64,000 nt of DNA. It comes from a virus. The stretch is taken from positions 1 to 64,000 of IMG/VR virus record IMGVR_UViG_3300031608_000001. One strand, 5' to 3'. Shown here one piece after another: positions 7,923 to 15,164 of this stretch. The translations under genes and the position numbers were made by a program. Numbering within the stretch: position 1 is the first letter of the stretch; each line of letters begins with the position of its first letter. The notes beneath the pieces are model-generated. The model was not told the origin of the DNA and did not search any database. It was given only the letters and a program-made list of their open reading frames with translations.

Positions 7923-9145
7923 TATGCCTTGTACTTAACTGTTACGCCATATGGTGCTACTGGAGTTCTTCCACCGTAGCCTGCGCCGTGTACAATAAAC
8001 AATGTATCGCAGTAATCTTCGTCACCCCAACTACCCCATGGGTAGCCATCTGTGAATACAATTAGTTTCTGTGGTACAATGTCTTCTTCTTTAAGACGCT
8101 CAAACATACAATCAAACTCAGTACCGCCACCACCTTCGATTTGAATGTCGTGTATTTCATCAACGTTACTAGCATCAAATTCGTGTATAGTGTAAGTGTC
8201 TGTATCAAAGAAACAAAGTCTTAATACAAAGTTTGTGTACTGCTCCATGATACCTTTTACTTCACTACAAAGATCTCTAAGCATATCGTCGCCCATAGAA
8301 CCGGAACTATCAATAAAGCAAAATACATCTAAGTCTGTGTCGTAATCCATACCAGGAAGATAAACTTGTTCAGCAATACCTTTTCTAGCAGGTCTCATAA
8401 AAGTGTAATCGTTCTTAACAACACTTTGAATGTTCGTAGCAAGAAGGTCTCTCCAATCCAACTCAGGATTAGTAAGTTCTTGTATCATCTTTCTAACGCC
8501 TCTTGGTACATCTTTATTACTAGCACCTTTAGACGCATTCATGATTGCTTCTTTCATCTCCTCGCGGATTTGGTTTCTTTCTTCCTCGGAGTATTCTGGT
8601 GGTCCATCTTCGCCGTCTTGTCCTGGAGCATTAGCTCTTGGACCAGTACCGTCACCATCTTCGTCACCGTCAAAGTCTAAATGCATGTCTAATGTTTCTT
8701 GGTTCTGATCACCGTTCTCAAACAAGTCATCGTATACTTCATCGGAAATCCAGTTCTGATATTTGTAATCAAAACAGATATTAACTTTGGTAATCTTCTT
8801 ACCAATGTTGTTTTCAACTAAGTCCATGTTCACAACATAGTCATTTGCTATGTTCCATAAACGAGGTTCTCTGTTGCCTCTACGATCCATATGATCATAA
8901 ACACAATGTAATACCTCATGCCCCATTAGGAAGATAAGTTCATCATCATCCAATGTGTTAATAAATTCTGTATTATAAAAGAAATGTCTGCCATCTGTTG
9001 CGGCAGTCGGGCACCAACTAGATGCCTCTTGTAACTCTAACCTAGTAGCCAGGTTACCAAAGAAGCCATTATTCAAAAGTAATTGTACCCTTGCGGTAAT
9101 CAATCTATCTTTTGTTTCTTCTGCTGTAAATGTTGCTATATTCAT
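7922..9145 (-). CDS. VWA-domain metallopeptidase-like protein (DUF2201 type)
   Basis: Two recognisable parts. A zincin-like motif HEVLHCVYDH (76-85) lies in the N-terminal half and matches HExxHxxxxH. A C-terminal von Willebrand A domain has the MIDAS loop DSSGSMG (279-285) and a later TDG (about 365). A Pro/Gly/Glu-rich linker (about 155-190) separates them. Such proteins pair with MoxR AAA+ ATPases, and one is encoded immediately upstream at 9307. Likely an ATPase-assisted chaperone or protease module; target unknown. Confidence 0.82.
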   Translation of the reverse strand: MNIATFTAEETKDRLITARVQLLLNNGFFGNLATRLELQEASSWCPTAATDGRHFFYNTEFINTLDDDELIFLMGHEVLHCVYDHMDRRGNREPRLWNIANDYVVNMDLVENNIGKKITKVNICFDYKYQNWISDEVYDDLFENGDQNQETLDMHLDFDGDEDGDGTGPRANAPGQDGEDGPPEYSEEERNQIREEMKEAIMNASKGASNKDVPRGVRKMIQELTNPELDWRDLLATNIQSVVKNDYTFMRPARKGIAEQVYLPGMDYDTDLDVFCFIDSSGSMGDDMLRDLCSEVKGIMEQYTNFVLRLCFFDTDTYTIHEFDASNVDEIHDIQIEGGGGTEFDCMFERLKEEDIVPQKLIVFTDGYPWGSWGDEDYCDTLFIVHGAGYGGRTPVAPYGVTVKYKA

Positions 9146-9174
9146 ATTGAAGTTCTCCTACAAACTATACTTAT

Positions 9175-9203
9175 ATTATACTAAAAAAACTGGGTAAGGT
9201 CAA
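9175..9203 (-). promoter_or_regulatory. Early sigma-70-type promoter
   Basis: TTGACC, 17 bp, TATAAT on the minus strand, about 25 nt before the start at 9145, with GTAGGAG as ribosome-binding site. Confidence 0.85.
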
Positions 9204-9214
9204 CCTACTTTTAC

Positions 9215-9248
9215 TTAAAAAGGATGGGGGGACCGTTAAGATCCCCCC
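9215..9248 (-). terminator. Intrinsic terminator after the MoxR-like gene
   Basis: On the minus strand a perfect 7-bp stem GGGGGGA/TCCCCCC with a 9-nt loop, followed after AT CC by TTTTT. It separates the MoxR gene from the promoter of the VWA gene, so the two partner genes have separate transcription units. The rest of 9146-9306 holds no gene. Confidence 0.75.
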
Positions 9249-9306
9249 TATAGTCTGCGTCGCGTCGTTGTAGGTTGTAGGAGTAACTGGCGACACAGGA
9301 ACTAAC

Positions 9307-10386
9307 TTATGAGCCGATGTTCATATACTTGCCGTATCTTTCAACCCACTCGTCGATACGATCTACATCAGCAAAATCTACGTCTATCTCGTACTCGCTA
9401 AGAGCAATCTTACATCCGAGTACGCACATTTCTGGTTCGAAATTGTCCATTAAGAAGTTAATAAAGTTATTGAACGAAGTTGTAAGTGCCTTCTCGTCCT
9501 CTGACTCTTGAATGTTTTTCAACTCATAGCTCATACCTACTGTAAGAGCATACTTGGAAGATATTTCAAGTTTCTTAAGTTCTGTAACCTTACCTGAAAG
9601 TATTTCAGAAGGGTTAGGAAGTTTAGAAGCATTCTTCTTATGATTCATAAATTTGATTGCCATACCTTCACCAACCAAACCTGTTACAATGTCCATCTCC
9701 TCATCATGAGTCATGTCACTGTCTTCAAGCATCTGGCTAACAAAAGCCCAACTTCTTGGAGTAGCAAAACTTCTGCTTGAACTCTTAGGATCAAAGTCAA
9801 AAAGGTCTTGTTTAGCAAAAGCCAAGTAACCAACAACATCAGCAAGGATGTTATTTTCAATAGCCCATGTCTGCCATACACCGTGGTTAACTTCTACTTC
9901 TAAGTGAAGGAACCTGTTAGCAAGTGGACTAGGCATTCTGTAAGTAACACCTTTATCAGTGTCTCTGTTACCAGCCGCCGCAAGTACTACATTATCAGGT
10001 AGTACATAGTTACCAACACGTCTGTTAAGGATCAACTGATAAGCAGTTGCCTGTACACTTGGAGGTGCTGAGTTTAATTCGTCTAAGAACAAGTAGACAG
10101 TTTCATACTGACTAGCAAGTTCTTCTGAAGGTAGTTCGGCAGGTGCCGCCCACTTCATTTTGTTATCTGTTTCGTCCCTGTACGGATATCCTTTGATATC
10201 AGTTGGATCTAATAAAGCCATTCTCAAGTCGATTAAAAGGTTGTTACCTTCTTCGGCTATCTGAGCTAGGATGTCGGATTTACCAACTCCTGGAGGTCCC
10301 CATATAAATACAGGACGCTTCTTAGCGAAGGCTCTCTTGATATGCTTCTTAGCACGATCGAGTTTAATTTTTCTTACATTTTCCAT
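9307..10386 (-). CDS. MoxR-type AAA+ ATPase
   Basis: Walker A GPPGVGKS (30-37), Walker B LFLDE (99-103) and sensor AAAGNRD (about 138-144), followed by an LANRF arginine-finger region and a C-terminal lid. This order is that of the MoxR family, which acts with VWA proteins in metal insertion or complex remodelling. The neighbouring VWA-zincin gene at 7922 is the expected partner. Transcribed from an early promoter at 10424. Confidence 0.87.
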   Translation of the reverse strand: MENVRKIKLDRAKKHIKRAFAKKRPVFIWGPPGVGKSDILAQIAEEGNNLLIDLRMALLDPTDIKGYPYRDETDNKMKWAAPAELPSEELASQYETVYLFLDELNSAPPSVQATAYQLILNRRVGNYVLPDNVVLAAAGNRDTDKGVTYRMPSPLANRFLHLEVEVNHGVWQTWAIENNILADVVGYLAFAKQDLFDFDPKSSSRSFATPRSWAFVSQMLEDSDMTHDEEMDIVTGLVGEGMAIKFMNHKKNASKLPNPSEILSGKVTELKKLEISSKYALTVGMSYELKNIQESEDEKALTTSFNNFINFLMDNFEPEMCVLGCKIALSEYEIDVDFADVDRIDEWVERYGKYMNIGS

Positions 10387-10423
10387 ATTTTATTGCTCCT
10401 ACACAATTATTTAATATACAACT

Positions 10424-10452
10424 ATTATACTAAATTGTTGGGTTAAGGTCAA
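10424..10452 (-). promoter_or_regulatory. Early sigma-70-type promoter inside a gene end
   Basis: TTGACC, 17 bp, TATAAT on the minus strand. The -35 and spacer overlap the last codons of the gene ending at 10430. The leader carries GTAGGAG before the start at 10386. Confidence 0.83.
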
Positions 10453-10669
10453 CCTCTTTTTGAATCTTTTCTAATTCTTTTATTAAAGAGGGATTTGCGT
10501 CAATGTTCTTTTGTTCAACAAAAGTCATCTCAACTAGGTAACCCAACGACTGTAACTCTTCTAACCTTTGATGTACATCGGTATCAGTGTAATGCGTAGG
10601 ATCAACAACCCAATCATGGTTGCCTGCCCTAGCACTAAACTTATCTAGATAACGAAGTAAAAATATCAT
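10430..10669 (-). CDS. Hypothetical protein (79 aa)
   Basis: Small soluble protein, mainly helical, of unknown family. It starts in a TAATG overlap with the upstream gene. Its 3' end contains the promoter of the MoxR gene, so the last codons (LNPTI) are also regulatory DNA. Confidence 0.6.
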   Translation of the reverse strand: MIFLLRYLDKFSARAGNHDWVVDPTHYTDTDVHQRLEELQSLGYLVEMTFVEQKNIDANPSLIKELEKIQKEVDLNPTI

Positions 10670-11145
10670 TATGCTACCAATTCTGCTTCGATAACTAATG
10701 ATGTGATATCAACAAACCCAAACCCGTCAACTATGTGGAATGACCCACTAACTTTGTCTTCGACAATGTCACCAACTGATAGTGAATGCATATTTCTAAG
10801 TTCAGTTACTTTTTTAGTCTTCTTGTTTAAGTAAGTCCTCATAGTAAAACCACTAACGAAAGCATCAAACGTTTCGTCTGTGTCAGTGTCTTCGTTGTAG
10901 TAGTAACCATTTAGGATTTTGAATACTTCTTCTAACTTATTACCTTCAGTAACAAACTCTGCTACCTGGCATACGTTAGTGTAATGTTGAAACATATCAG
11001 CAGTAAAGCCTTTGGCGCCTTTGCCTGTTTCTAAACGAGCATTGTACTCTGGGTACTTATTTGCTGTATTTGTGTGGCCGCCATCTGGACCATTGACAAA
11101 GTCATAAACTTCTTCACTAACTTTGATTTGGTGTATATTGTACAT
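10669..11145 (-). CDS. Hypothetical protein (158 aa)
   Basis: Soluble acidic protein of unknown family. The C-terminal part (SLSVGDIVEDKVSGSFHIVDG) has the look of a small beta-barrel. It is the first gene downstream of the promoter at 11181, and its leader is almost identical to those at 3354-3391 and 38036-38070. Confidence 0.62.
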   Translation of the reverse strand: MYNIHQIKVSEEVYDFVNGPDGGHTNTANKYPEYNARLETGKGAKGFTADMFQHYTNVCQVAEFVTEGNKLEEVFKILNGYYYNEDTDTDETFDAFVSGFTMRTYLNKKTKKVTELRNMHSLSVGDIVEDKVSGSFHIVDGFGFVDITSLVIEAELVA

Positions 11146-11180
11146 AAAAACTCCTACGTTTTTGTTTAACCTATGTGTAT

Positions 11181-11209
11181 ATTATAGCAAAATACAGGGT
11201 CAAGGTCAA
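11181..11209 (-). promoter_or_regulatory. Early sigma-70-type promoter
   Basis: TTGACC, 17 bp, TATAAT on the minus strand, followed by the conserved leader with GTAGGAG before the ATG at 11145. Confidence 0.85.
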
Positions 11210-11212
11210 CCT

Positions 11213-11794
11213 TTACCAGACGTTTCTTTGATTTATTTCGCCTGCTAAGTTGTTGAATTGATTAGTAAAAGCAGAATATACTGTAACTCTTGTTAAATGC
11301 GAGGTATGTACTTCCATGCTATGTAGCAGTTGACCCGGAAAGATTACTAAATCGTTGTATTTGTTAGGTATATTAACGTCCTGCTCTTCACCAAGTACCA
11401 AGGAACCACCTTCTGTGTAGTCCCAATGTGGATTACCAAACCATAATGCTATAGTGTAGAACTCGCTATCAGCAAGTTCATATCTATCCTTATGTGGTTT
11501 AAATGTTTGGTTAGATCTAATCGCATTTATGTACGATTTTTGATATGAGCTTTTCTTACAGTCAGGAGATATAACTTTGGCATGTTCGATTATATCGCTA
11601 ACAGGAAAAATATTAATATAGTCTACTAAGTTTAAACCTGATGTAAAGTAATGCATATCAGTATCCTGACGTCCACCACCACAGTTAAAGAATGGAACAG
11701 TAGTATAGTAATCTTCCCATTTGCGTAGGACAACGTCCGAGAACGCATCAGGTATGTGTACTACTTGTAAGTCATCGATTGTGTAGGTCTTCAT
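11213..11794 (-). CDS. 2OG-Fe(II) oxygenase-like protein
   Basis: Double-stranded beta-helix dioxygenase. The iron ligands are HKD (residues 101-103) and a distal His in LLHSMEVH (about 158), with R169 (HLTRVTVYSAF) placed to bind 2-oxoglutarate. WFGNPHWDYTEGG is typical of the phage subgroup. The ATG at 11794 overlaps the methyltransferase stop by 4 nt and is preferred to the TTG at 11803. It sits directly downstream of the DNA methyltransferase; substrate unknown. Two further oxygenase-like genes are at 26271 and 36365. Confidence 0.78.
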   Translation of the reverse strand: MKTYTIDDLQVVHIPDAFSDVVLRKWEDYYTTVPFFNCGGGRQDTDMHYFTSGLNLVDYINIFPVSDIIEHAKVISPDCKKSSYQKSYINAIRSNQTFKPHKDRYELADSEFYTIALWFGNPHWDYTEGGSLVLGEEQDVNIPNKYNDLVIFPGQLLHSMEVHTSHLTRVTVYSAFTNQFNNLAGEINQRNVW

Positions 11795-12699
11795 TTGAAC
11801 CAAATATAGATCTTGTCTTGTTTCTTTTTACCTGACTGCTGACCTAGTTGCTGTTTTAGATCCTCTTCATCCTCGCATACCGGAAGACCAAAGGATACAG
11901 CATCGTCATACATTTTAGGTGATATGTTAAAACAAATTGTGCCGCCTGGCTTGATATTGTCTATACACTTTTGCCATAGCGGAATAAAGAATTCAGTATA
12001 AAACTTTTCATCTGATTCCCAAGGCTCCATGTGTTCATATATTTCTAAGTTTACATATGGTGGAGATGTTAATACAAAGTCATACTCTAGTTCACTAAAG
12101 TCTACATCGAGAGCACTTTGCCATAACATTTGTAGTTTAGGCTTTTCAAATACAGCAGGCGTCTTGTTATCAAGCATCTTAATCATGCTGTCGTATGCTG
12201 GCTTCATGTTTATATTTGTGTCAATACCAGTGTAGTCAATACCAAGTGCCCACGCACCTAACATTCTACCGCCCCAACCGGCTGTAGGATCTAACACACT
12301 TTCAGCATTATACTTTTGATATAAGTATTTGGCAGTTGTACTCTTAAACATTACAACAGAGCCTAAGTTAATCCTAAAGCATTCAAATACATTTCCTGCG
12401 GCAGATTTGCCACCTCTGTTACGTTTTCTTGCGGAGTCAATAAGTTTATCCCACTTGTCCTTGTCATTATAGATATCGTAAATAGTATCTCCGCCTTCGC
12501 GATGACATTGTAGTAAGTTCTTAAATTGATGATGGTATAGGAAAGGATTGCCATAGAAGTTATTCCTGTTTTCACCAGAGTTAAAGCCGAACAAGTTGTT
12601 TAAGTCTTTGTTCAAATCGCTGGCAGAGAGAACCTTATGTTCTTCTATCTGCTCGATTGTTACATCTTCTATATTTTTATTTACTGGTTTTAGTGTCAT
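11791..12699 (-). CDS. DNA methyltransferase (N6-A/N4-C class)
   Basis: AdoMet-dependent DNA amino-methyltransferase. An AdoMet-binding motif I is seen in LDPTAGWGGR (136-145) and the catalytic motif IV as TSPPY (211-215); SPPY is most common in N4-cytosine enzymes but also occurs in N6-adenine ones. The ATG at 12699 is preferred to a GTG at 12771, which would overlap the upstream gene by 95 nt. It overlaps the PD-(D/E)XK gene by 23 nt, so the two are probably co-translated, an arrangement typical of type II restriction-modification. Recognition sequence unknown. Confidence 0.82.
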   Translation of the reverse strand: MTLKPVNKNIEDVTIEQIEEHKVLSASDLNKDLNNLFGFNSGENRNNFYGNPFLYHHQFKNLLQCHREGGDTIYDIYNDKDKWDKLIDSARKRNRGGKSAAGNVFECFRINLGSVVMFKSTTAKYLYQKYNAESVLDPTAGWGGRMLGAWALGIDYTGIDTNINMKPAYDSMIKMLDNKTPAVFEKPKLQMLWQSALDVDFSELEYDFVLTSPPYVNLEIYEHMEPWESDEKFYTEFFIPLWQKCIDNIKPGGTICFNISPKMYDDAVSFGLPVCEDEEDLKQQLGQQSGKKKQDKIYIWFK

Positions 12700-13366
12700 T
12701 AAATATTGTCTCAACTTTCCCTTCGCATAGTGCTCTGTTCTTATGTTTGAAGTAGTCAGTATACTTAGCACCGCCGGCGTGTGACCACATGTGTCTTTGG
12801 TAATAACTCATGCCTCTACCTTGCGTATCTAGTGCTTGTAGTTTAGCATTAAGTTCGTTGACTAACGTTTCACTTTGCTTAGTAAACTCATCGATTACTT
12901 TTCTTTGTTCAGTATTAACAATGTCGTCACCTAAGTACATTGTAGACTGATTAGACTTCTCTGAACAGAACAAGTAAATGTATCCAATTTTAGGTAACCC
13001 GCCATTGTACATAGGATTATTGGATTTGCCACTCTTACACTCTATAAAAAACACTTTATTGTTTACTTTAAATATAAAGTCTGGAGAGTTATGTGTACCA
13101 GTAGGCTGACTAAAGTATACGTTATCAGGCATATTGTCTACAAACCTACCTTCTAGTAACGCATCTCTAAACGTAATGACACTAGTAAAGTGTAGGCTAG
13201 TTGCTAATGCTTTAAAGTTGCTTTGAAGCAAGGAGTTGTTTTCAAGCACATCTTCTACAGCATCTTCGTGGCTAGATAGATTGTGTACACTACCGCTAAC
13301 TGCTTGGTAGTTTCTAAAATAAGGCAATGCGTTCAATTCCTTATGTATTTTTTGTGCTTTATTCAT
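12677..13366 (-). CDS. PD-(D/E)XK nuclease-like protein, candidate restriction endonuclease
   Basis: The core SPDFIFK followed by FFIECKSGK gives P95-D96-x12-E109-C-K111, the catalytic PD-(D/E)XK signature of type II restriction enzymes and related nucleases. The region after it (SGKSNNPMYNGG) is glycine/asparagine rich. The gene has its own early promoter (13401) and is the first of an overlapping pair with the DNA methyltransferase. Restriction endonuclease is therefore the best inference; a host-DNA-degrading nuclease is the alternative. 229 aa fits either. Confidence 0.62.
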   Translation of the reverse strand: MNKAQKIHKELNALPYFRNYQAVSGSVHNLSSHEDAVEDVLENNSLLQSNFKALATSLHFTSVITFRDALLEGRFVDNMPDNVYFSQPTGTHNSPDFIFKVNNKVFFIECKSGKSNNPMYNGGLPKIGYIYLFCSEKSNQSTMYLGDDIVNTEQRKVIDEFTKQSETLVNELNAKLQALDTQGRGMSYYQRHMWSHAGGAKYTDYFKHKNRALCEGKVETIFNDTKTSK

Positions 13367-13400
13367 AATTTCAAACTCCTACATTCTTAACTTAACTTGC

Positions 13401-13429
13401 ATTATACCCTATTTCGTGGTAAATGTCAA
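13401..13429 (-). promoter_or_regulatory. Early sigma-70-type promoter of the nuclease/methyltransferase pair
   Basis: TTGACA, 17 bp, TATAAT on the minus strand; leader with GTAGGAG before the ATG at 13366. Confidence 0.83.
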
Positions 13430-13470
13430 GTTTTATAGTTCACAACTCATTTAATGATGTGTTAATGATT

Positions 13471-13478
13471 GATAAATA
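13471..13478 (+). promoter_or_regulatory. Possible late promoter (GATAAATA) for the 45-aa gene
   Basis: GATAAATA on the plus strand, about 113 nt upstream of the ATG at 13591. It matches the motif before the fibre genes. A TTGACA at 13508 has no good -10 partner. Confidence 0.35.
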
Positions 13479-13483
13479 GATGC

Positions 13484-13523
13484 TGTAACACGATTGTAAC
13501 ATACAGTTTGACAAAATGTAACA
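13484..13523 (+). repeat. Three TGTAACA direct repeats in helical phase
   Basis: Exact heptamers TGTAACA start at 13484, 13495 and 13517, with spacings of 11 and 22 bp, so they face the same side of the helix. They lie in the non-coding region between the divergent nuclease gene and the 45-aa gene. Binding sites for a regulator or replication protein are possible. Confidence 0.6.
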
Positions 13524-13557
13524 GAGCCCAATAGGGATGAAGTCGCACCAAACGTAC

Positions 13558-13571
13558 TAGCATTAATGCTA
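13558..13571 (+). promoter_or_regulatory. 14-bp perfect palindrome, possible operator
   Basis: TAGCATTAATGCTA is self-complementary and lies 20 nt upstream of the start codon at 13591, just before the ribosome-binding site. It could be an operator or a small RNA hairpin in the leader. Confidence 0.45.
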
Positions 13572-13590
13572 CAAACAAAAGGAGAAACAC

Positions 13591-13728
13591 ATGGCGAATC
13601 CATTAGGAGTAGTAGCCAGGTTTGCCCATCTAACGATTGGAACGACATCTGACTACTTTAAAAAATTCGACTCATTAATGAAATCTGGTACTATGGAAAA
13701 CATATTAGCAGGTGAGGTATACATTTAG
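13591..13728 (+). CDS. Small hypothetical protein (45 aa) on the plus strand
   Basis: One of only three plus-strand genes. ATG 6 nt after GGAG (AAAGGAGAAACAC), 45 codons, TAG, then 25 nt later a near-perfect intrinsic terminator, so it forms a complete monocistronic unit. The product (MANPLGVVARFAHL...) is mixed hydrophobic/basic, with a helix-forming middle DYFKKFDSLMKSG and no clear membrane segment. No family recognised. The clean expression signals and unusual upstream repeats make a real gene likely. Confidence 0.65.
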   Translation: MANPLGVVARFAHLTIGTTSDYFKKFDSLMKSGTMENILAGEVYI

Positions 13729-13753
13729 GTATACATTTTAGGGGTTGTTGATA

Positions 13754-13776
13754 AAGGGTCTTAGGACCCTTTTTTA
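13754..13776 (+). terminator. Intrinsic terminator of the 45-aa gene
   Basis: AAGGGTC-TTAG-GACCCTT followed by T4 after the stem. 7-bp perfect stem, 4-nt loop. In the opposite direction the T-run is poor. Confidence 0.85.
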
Positions 13777-14160
13777 TTCGGGTGTTTTTGGTTGTCTTAA
13801 ACCATTCAACCACTTTTCTAAGTTTTGTCCTTTCAGTTTAAGAATAATCGAATCCTTTTCGCTAAACAGCACTAACTTTTTATTATCAATATAATAAGGC
13901 CACACCATAGTTCTATCCATTTTAACTACAGCCTTATTTGTAAGTAGGAAGTTATCTAACGCAAACGGATAACTAGTAAAACTCTTTTCCATTAGTTTTA
14001 GGCCAAACTTGGATAGCCGTACACCTGTTATACTGTTTTTGCGTATTCTAGCATTTTTAAAGATAATTGCGATAAGTTCGGTAACGTCATACTCAGCAAT
14101 ATCGAGTTCTTTTTTAAGTTTGGATATTATTTGATATTGTAGACTATTTTTGAGACTCAT
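13774..14160 (-). CDS. Hypothetical protein (128 aa)
   Basis: The ATG at 14160 (MSLKNSLQYQ) is preferred to a more distal start that would overlap the upstream gene by 77 nt; the remaining overlap is 17 nt. The protein is basic, largely helical at the N-terminus (IISKLKKELDIAEYDVTELIAIIF), with a beta-rich C-terminal half. No family recognised. Its stop abuts the plus-strand terminator. Confidence 0.6.
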   Translation of the reverse strand: MSLKNSLQYQIISKLKKELDIAEYDVTELIAIIFKNARIRKNSITGVRLSKFGLKLMEKSFTSYPFALDNFLLTNKAVVKMDRTMVWPYYIDNKKLVLFSEKDSIILKLKGQNLEKWLNGLRQPKTPE

Positions 14161-14458
14161 TACGGATGGCATCCTCTTGTACAATAGGCCCGCCTTCCAT
14201 CTGAACAACACAGAACTCATCTGTGTTAAATTGTTTGTTTAATCTTTCTGCTAAATTAAACGCATGTCCAGGATTAGAAAAACTTGTTTTCTTATATTTA
14301 GGGCCTGGGTAGTTTAGGTATGAATGCATGGTTCTAAGATTAATAGGATTGTCATTAAAAAACACACTATAAACACTGGAAGCCGCCAAGACTTGCTCTG
14401 TTTTATAATTTGTGGTATCGTGATGTTCTAGAATCACTTTTGGCTTTGGTCTACTCAT
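14144..14458 (-). CDS. Hypothetical protein (104 aa)
   Basis: Soluble protein of unknown family, with a Pro/Lys-rich start (MSRPKPK). It follows a possible late promoter at 14477 with GGAG in the 18-nt leader. It is coupled to the gene at 13774 by a 17-nt overlap. Confidence 0.6.
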   Translation of the reverse strand: MSRPKPKVILEHHDTTNYKTEQVLAASSVYSVFFNDNPINLRTMHSYLNYPGPKYKKTSFSNPGHAFNLAERLNKQFNTDEFCVVQMEGGPIVQEDAIRNESQK

Positions 14459-14476
14459 GTATGTCTCCTGTATACT

Positions 14477-14484
14477 TATTTATC
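14477..14484 (-). promoter_or_regulatory. Possible T4-type late promoter (GATAAATA)
   Basis: GATAAATA on the minus strand, 18 nt before the start codon at 14458. Confidence 0.4.
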
Positions 14485-14517
14485 TAAAATACAGTTAAAA
14501 CATACTTTAATAGAGAT

Positions 14518-14757
14518 TTAAACTAGTTTGGACCTTAGCAATTGGTCAAAACCACCAACAAGCTCGTCGTCTACGAGTATCTGTGGCAATGTAGACACAA
14601 CTGTATTAAATGTTATTTCTATTGATTCGTACAGGCCTTGTATCTCATGAGGATCATTTACTACCGTTTCGTCGTACTCGTAGTTGTTGATTTCTAGCCA
14701 TTGCTTAGCCATACCACAAATTGGATTGTTAGTTTCTGTGTATATTTCAATCTTCAT
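14518..14757 (-). CDS. Glutaredoxin-like protein lacking the first active-site Cys
   Basis: 79 residues with the glutaredoxin fold pattern: beta strand MKIEIYT, active-site loop, TLPQILVDDELVGGFDQL (about 60-75) containing the cis-Pro and GG motifs. The redox motif that is normally CPYC reads N11-P-I-C14, so the nucleophilic N-terminal Cys is Asn; the codon is AAT. It may not reduce disulfides in the usual way. T4-like phages use glutaredoxin with ribonucleotide reductase, but no nrd gene is in this window. Confidence 0.75.
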   Translation of the reverse strand: MKIEIYTETNNPICGMAKQWLEINNYEYDETVVNDPHEIQGLYESIEITFNTVVSTLPQILVDDELVGGFDQLLRSKLV

Positions 14758-15010
14758 CTTGTTTTAACATAAACCATGTAAATTTGCCTAAGTCTCTCTC
14801 TGTTTTAAAACTAACAAATGCTCTGTCGTTTTTATTGGGTTGATCTATGTAAGGTGCTGACCTTTCAAACCACCAACCGTATCCATCCGTAATATTATCT
14901 TCGCACCACATCAAGTAACCGTGATTTATAGCATGACCAGTCATTCTGTAGTTGTACTCATACTTCCGGTTATACTCACCAATCTTAATGCTATTTGAAT
15001 TGGCCACCAT
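14747..15010 (-). CDS. Hypothetical protein (87 aa)
   Basis: Aromatic-rich soluble protein (WCEDNITDGYGWWFERSAPY) of unknown family. It overlaps the glutaredoxin gene by 11 nt and the small gene upstream by 20 nt. Confidence 0.58.
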   Translation of the reverse strand: MVANSNSIKIGEYNRKYEYNYRMTGHAINHGYLMWCEDNITDGYGWWFERSAPYIDQPNKNDRAFVSFKTERDLGKFTWFMLKQDED

Positions 15011-15164
15011 CGACTTCCATGGACATACTCTGCTTCGCTACTACATCTTTTGTAGGAGTAACTTCGCCAAGTGCTATTAGTAATTCACTAATGTCTAATG
15101 AAACTACAGTTGAACCTTTAGATTGATAGAACTTTAAATTTTCAATCAGCGTTTTTAATTTCAT
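14991..15164 (-). CDS. Small hypothetical protein (57 aa)
   Basis: An ATG at 15164 opens a 57-codon frame ending TAG at 14991. It fills the gap between the genes at 14747 and 15142, overlapping them by 20 and 23 nt, as is common in this genome. The product begins MKLKTLIENLKFYQSKGS and continues as an amphipathic helix (SLDISELLIALGEV). No family recognised. Confidence 0.55.
   Translation of the reverse strand: MKLKTLIENLKFYQSKGSTVVSLDISELLIALGEVTPTKDVVAKQSMSMEVDGGQFK

Noticed and set aside
13508-13536. TTGACA as a sigma-70 promoter for the 45-aa gene
   Set aside because: The sequence 17 bp downstream (ATAGGG) is a poor -10. The GATAAATA at 13471 is a better candidate.
13451-13648. Minus-strand frame of 65 codons over the 45-aa gene
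   Set aside because: It overlaps the better-supported plus-strand gene, contains the phased repeats and has no ribosome-binding site.
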